DNA from: Omphiscola glabra
Taxonomy: Eukaryota > Mollusca > Gastropoda > Lymnaeidae
Reading direction: 5' to 3'
Assembly (NCBI GenBank): GCA_964017045.1
Contig: OZ024804.1
Location: forward strand, 27,692,348 to 27,756,347
DNA length: 64,000 nucleotides
The notes under the pieces are model-generated. The model was not told where the DNA came from. It saw nothing but the letters and a program-made list of their open reading frames with translations, and searched no databases. This document shows, piece after piece, positions 60,088-64,000 of this stretch. Numbering within the stretch: the first letter of the stretch is position 1; every line of letters begins with the position of its first letter. A program made the translations under genes and the position numbers.

Positions 60088-60794
60088 GTAAGTAAAGTAA
60101 GTTAATCTCCGTTTTCTTTTCTGTTTAGACCTTACTAAGAGTACTTACTAAGACTCCTTATAAAGCCTTATTCTTATACTTTATTAGACTAGTGTAGAGT
60201 GTAGATGATTCAGAATCATCAGATGAAGTTATTCCAGTCCCAGGGCCTAGTAAAATTTGTGTAACTTACAACTTGCATACATTTTACTATTCCCTGGGAC
60301 TGTAAATAGGCAAGGAATATTTATTTTGCAATGACCTAGTTGTTACCCAGTCTAACCCTTTAACTTGAAACCTTTTCACCTGTTTTTTCTTCTTCTTCTG
60401 AGTCTTCTCCTTTAAAATTAAATCACTTGACCTAAATTCCTAAATTTTATATAATGTAGTAAGTATAGGCCTACAGTGGCTACATACAGGCATACGATAT
60501 GAATCTAGTTTAAGAAATGGTGACTTAAATTTATCTATACTCTATACTACTTTGGAAAAGGAACAGGAAAGAACGATAGAAAATCCATCTAGATTTTAGT
60601 ATTTAGAACTAAAGTTAAGTTAAAAATAAAATCTGGATTCATCTATAATCATCCCAACTATTGTTCGCACAAATCATTGGTTAATACTACAAATATGCTT
60701 GTTTCTTTTTATCAGAATCATAATACAAAACTTTTATTATTTTTGCAGCTGACCATCAATTTAGCATTAGGGCAATTAGGCCTACTTCATCAAG

Positions 60795-62335
60795 ATGCTG
60801 TATCCAGTATTGAGCATTACAAACTTTATTTTTATGGTAGTCCAGTTTGTCTTAAATGCTCTTAGCAGTGCTGGGCCAGATGGAAGTAAGTCACAGTCTA
60901 GTTTATAGTCTAGATATTTGAATAATATAATAGACCTTCATTTGCTTGTAGATCAGTATATAGTCGTTTGCCAATCAATGTAGTAAGTTGGCCAAAATAT
61001 TTATTTTTCATTTTTTAAATTAAAAGTGAATGATTTTATTATTAATTAATAATTTAGTGAAAATAATTTGTTATTGTTTAAAAATTATTTTCTAGTTATA
61101 AATGTTTAAACAAATAATAACTTTGGCACATAAAAGGGAATGAAGACTTCTTTCACAAATCTAATTTTGCTGCCATTTCAGCGCTATTAAAATTAAATGG
61201 GAAAATAATTTTTTTTTTACACATCTCCAGTATATGACTTAAATCAGCTTTTGTTAGCCATTAGTGTGGAAAAAAATTAATCCTAATATGTCTTAAATCT
61301 AATTTCTTTGAATATTTTTTATAATTTAAAAACGAAATAAAGGTCAATGGAAGTTTTGTGTCTTTTATTAACCTTATAGTTCATTGGTTTAATAAAAAAT
61401 GACAGTAAGTCCTCTCTAGATTTACAGTTCAATGGTTTAATTAAAAATGCCAATATGTCTTGTAATTAGATAAATATTTTTTGTGTGTGCACTCCTCAGA
61501 TGTTTTCATCAACAAAACGGGTGATCTGTCTGCTACATATGACACAGCCGTAACTCCCGCTGGATGGACTTTCAGTATTTGGGGTTTCATCTATGCCTGG
61601 CAGGCACTGTGGGTTATCTACTCAGTTGTAAACATTTGTCGAAAGGGCCAGAATGGAAGGGCCTGTGAAAACCCACGGTTCCTTCCCTATACCTTGTTCA
61701 TCATCTGCATCATAGTCTGCTGTGCTAACATTACCTGGCTTATCACTTTTGATAGACAAGAAATAGAGGCCTCTTGTGCAGTTCTTATTGCTTATGGCCT
61801 GTTGATGTATTTAGCACTATTTATATCCTACTATGCTCTTGATAAAGCTTCTCCTGAGCTTGTAAATCAAAAACGTACCAAGGATATTTGGCTGACCAGA
61901 GTCCTGGTTCACAATGGGTTGAGTATTCAGGCCACATGGGTCACCATTGCCACATTGCTCAATGTTGCCATGGTGATGACTTACAGTGGTGATAAGCTAG
62001 TTGAATATCACACTGCAGGAACTGTAATATTGGCGATTCTCTCAGCTGAAATAGCTGTCTACTCATTTGTAGATTTTTTCCTTCTCGATCGGTACACTCG
62101 TTATACCATTACTCCTTACATCGTTGTCGTTGTGGCATTATCGGGAAGCATAACTAAGCATTTTGAAATGGGAGAAAAAAATTCCATTTTTAGAATTGTT
62201 CTTTTAGCCATAGCAGTTGCTTTACTCCTGCTAAAAATAGTTGTCACAGTTATCAAGCATTTCAAAAAACAACGTTATGTCTCTCATTACGAGCCAACCA
62301 TCGGAGAGAAACAGCCTGGTGGCAGATATGTGTAG
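60795..62335 (+). CDS. Multi-pass membrane protein, TspO/MBR (tryptophan-rich sensory protein)-like
   Basis: Two coding exons are visible, 60795-60885 and 61500-62335. The donor GGAA|GTAAGT and acceptor CTCCTCAG|ATG join in phase to give 308 residues. The N-terminus has a hydrophobic, signal-anchor-like segment followed by SSAGPDG. Next come TGDLSATYDTAVTPAGWTFS and IWGFIYAWQ, then about six further hydrophobic segments and a basic, Tyr-containing cytoplasmic-looking tail. The TPAGW-FSIWG-IY motif resembles the bacterial long TspO/MBR-type proteins, a group with porphyrin or cholesterol-binding relatives. The length and segment count (about 7-8) exceed the 5-helix core of classical TspO. The function is unknown. 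The AG at 60748 implies an upstream noncoding exon. Confidence 0.8.
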
Positions 62336-62502
62336 GCAACAATTATGTTATTGAATGTCAATTATTTAACGTTAAATTGTCTTTTGTTTTACCTGTTAAC
62401 ACTTACATTTTATATTTATATCTTTAAAAATTTCTGAAATTTATGCTTTATATTGAGGCCAACAGCATAATTCTCAGTCCAGTTATTTTCATACATTTTA
62501 TT

Positions 62503-62508
62503 AATAAA
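62503..62508 (+). terminator. Candidate polyadenylation signal of the TspO-like gene
   Basis: AATAAA lies 168 bases after the stop codon in the right orientation. Confidence 0.5.
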
Positions 62509-62509
62509 A

Positions 62510-64000
62510 AGCATCACTTGCTATTAAATTTTGCATATTATGAATTTCAATTTTATATTAAATGGCAGCACAAATTGTCCTTCAAAGACTTGCCCATCAA
62601 ATGGCCTTAAAACATTTTTAATAAATATTTATTAATGATATTTCCATTGTTTTTCTACATTTTCCCATTGCACTGCTTTTTTAAAAATAGTAATACACTA
62701 CAGTAGTATATGTATTATGGAAGCAATTTATGTATTTATTGTTACCGTATACAAAATATATATAAGGATATTAATACTGTAGAGAACCTTGCTCGTCTCT
62801 ATTCTATAACTATATTGCAACCTTGTTCACTCTCTCTCTCTCCTCTACACCAATGGATAAATCAACGATGGCGTTAGTCATTGACTCTTTTATTTGTCTC
62901 TTACTCTGACTTCCCTTCCACTCTCTCTCTGTCTCACTGTCTCCGACTGACCCGGTAGAGTTCTCCCTGGCTGAGTTCTGCTTAGCTGAGTTCTCCCCAG
63001 TCCCATTCACTGTCCCTTTTATAAGTCCCGCCTCCCTACAGATTTCTTCCCAGGGATTTAATCTTAGTCCTAAATCTCAGGCACTTAAATTTTCCCAACG
63101 TGTAATTGGTCATAAACCAGCACCTAAAGGTTGTCCTGAGGCAATCTGATCCGCTTGGTCAGTTTCTGCAGTTGGTCCGGACTGACACTAACAGTTACAG
63201 TGACCCCCTTCATTATCCCACTGTGTATCTTGTCATAACCCAACTCCGCAACAGTCGTCAACAGTCGTCCCCGGGCAATGGGGCTGACACTAAAATGTTG
63301 TAAAGCCCACCTTCTGTTTAAATGGACATTAACCGTTGGTCAGTTACCTTGACCCCCCCTACCCATGTAGGAAACAGGTCGACTACCAAGGTCTGAACCC
63401 TCCACAATACTAAAAATAAAATTAGTTTTCTAAAGATTAATTTTTTTTTTAAACTAAAAATATACATCAAAGCTAAACATACATCATGTGAGATAGGGAG
63501 ACCCTAAAATGCAAATTATTTTTGTACATGTGATTATGGCTATATTCTTTCTTAAAAATAAAATATGAGAGAAAAGTGTACATTGAAATTAATAAGTAGC
63601 TGTCTTTATGTGAAACAGATTCACATTTTTTTATGTAAATAAAGATGTATAAATTATATATATATATTTGCAGGTGTGACTTGAAGTGATTTTTTAGCCT
63701 TTTGTAAATAACAAATGTTTTATTTTAAAGTAAACAAAATATTAATTGTACACTTTACTGTCCATAAACATTCTTTTTTTTTTTTTAAAAATAATAATTT
63801 TCTATTCTGTTCAGTTCTGACAATAATCTCTTACTTTTTCATCTGTTATTGTCAAAAAATATTTTTTTACTGTATTTTACAATATTTTTTAAAAATTGAT
63901 GAATCAAATTTAAATATAATTAAATACATAAATGACTTTACAAAATGTTTTACAAAATGTATGATTTCTTATTTTAAAATTGAATATGTTACCCGTCATT
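62510..64000. other. Unassigned 3' flank
   Basis: CT-rich microsatellite near 62825-62842. Otherwise AT-rich with no recognisable gene. Confidence 0.5.

Noticed and set aside
62810..63010. 66-codon - strand frame rich in E/R/S
   Set aside because: It overlaps a CT-microsatellite and has no recognisable domain or gene context.

Overview
This is eukaryotic, metazoan DNA: genes are split by GT-AG introns, intergenic DNA is AT-rich, and transposon remnants and tandem repeats are dense. The protein sequences and the repeat content point to a lophotrochozoan, most likely a gastropod mollusc. That assignment is an inference. A SPIN-like hAT element would fit a pond snail, because SPIN relatives have, as I recall, been reported from Lymnaea.

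Layout. (1) About 5.5-20 kb holds a Gbx (gastrulation brain homeobox) gene on the + strand. It has three coding exons with perfectly matching splice phases, giving a predicted 963-residue protein with an N-terminal EH1 motif and a C-terminal homeodomain split at the 44/45 intron. Its introns are full of minisatellites, and intron 1 carries a SPIN-like MITE. (2) About 20-37 kb has no recognisable host gene. It holds many minisatellite arrays, a Penelope-like GIY-YIG fragment, a hAT-like MITE, SINE-like repeats and a decayed ZBED/hAT transposase. (3) 37.4-51.5 kb is a compact gene block almost free of minisatellites. It has PPIH (spliceosomal cyclophilin H, + strand, 7 exons, 175 aa) and TPK1 (thiamin pyrophosphokinase, - strand, 7 exons, 242 aa), arranged convergently. 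(4) 53.99-58.21 kb is a 4.2-kb Polinton/Maverick-type remnant with long terminal inverted repeats, a 6-bp target duplication, an N-terminal piece of an ATPase and a nested 1.44-kb hAT element. (5) 60.7-62.3 kb is a two-coding-exon gene for a multi-pass membrane protein resembling the tryptophan-rich TspO/MBR group.

The genes do not form an obvious pathway. Gbx is a developmental transcription factor, PPIH acts in the U4/U6.U5 snRNP, TPK1 makes thiamin diphosphate, and the last gene encodes an uncharacterised membrane protein. The most distinctive features are the nested and target-site-resolved transposons, the very long Gbx protein whose coding ends both lie in diverged tandem repeats, and a sharp contrast between minisatellite-rich and minisatellite-poor blocks.
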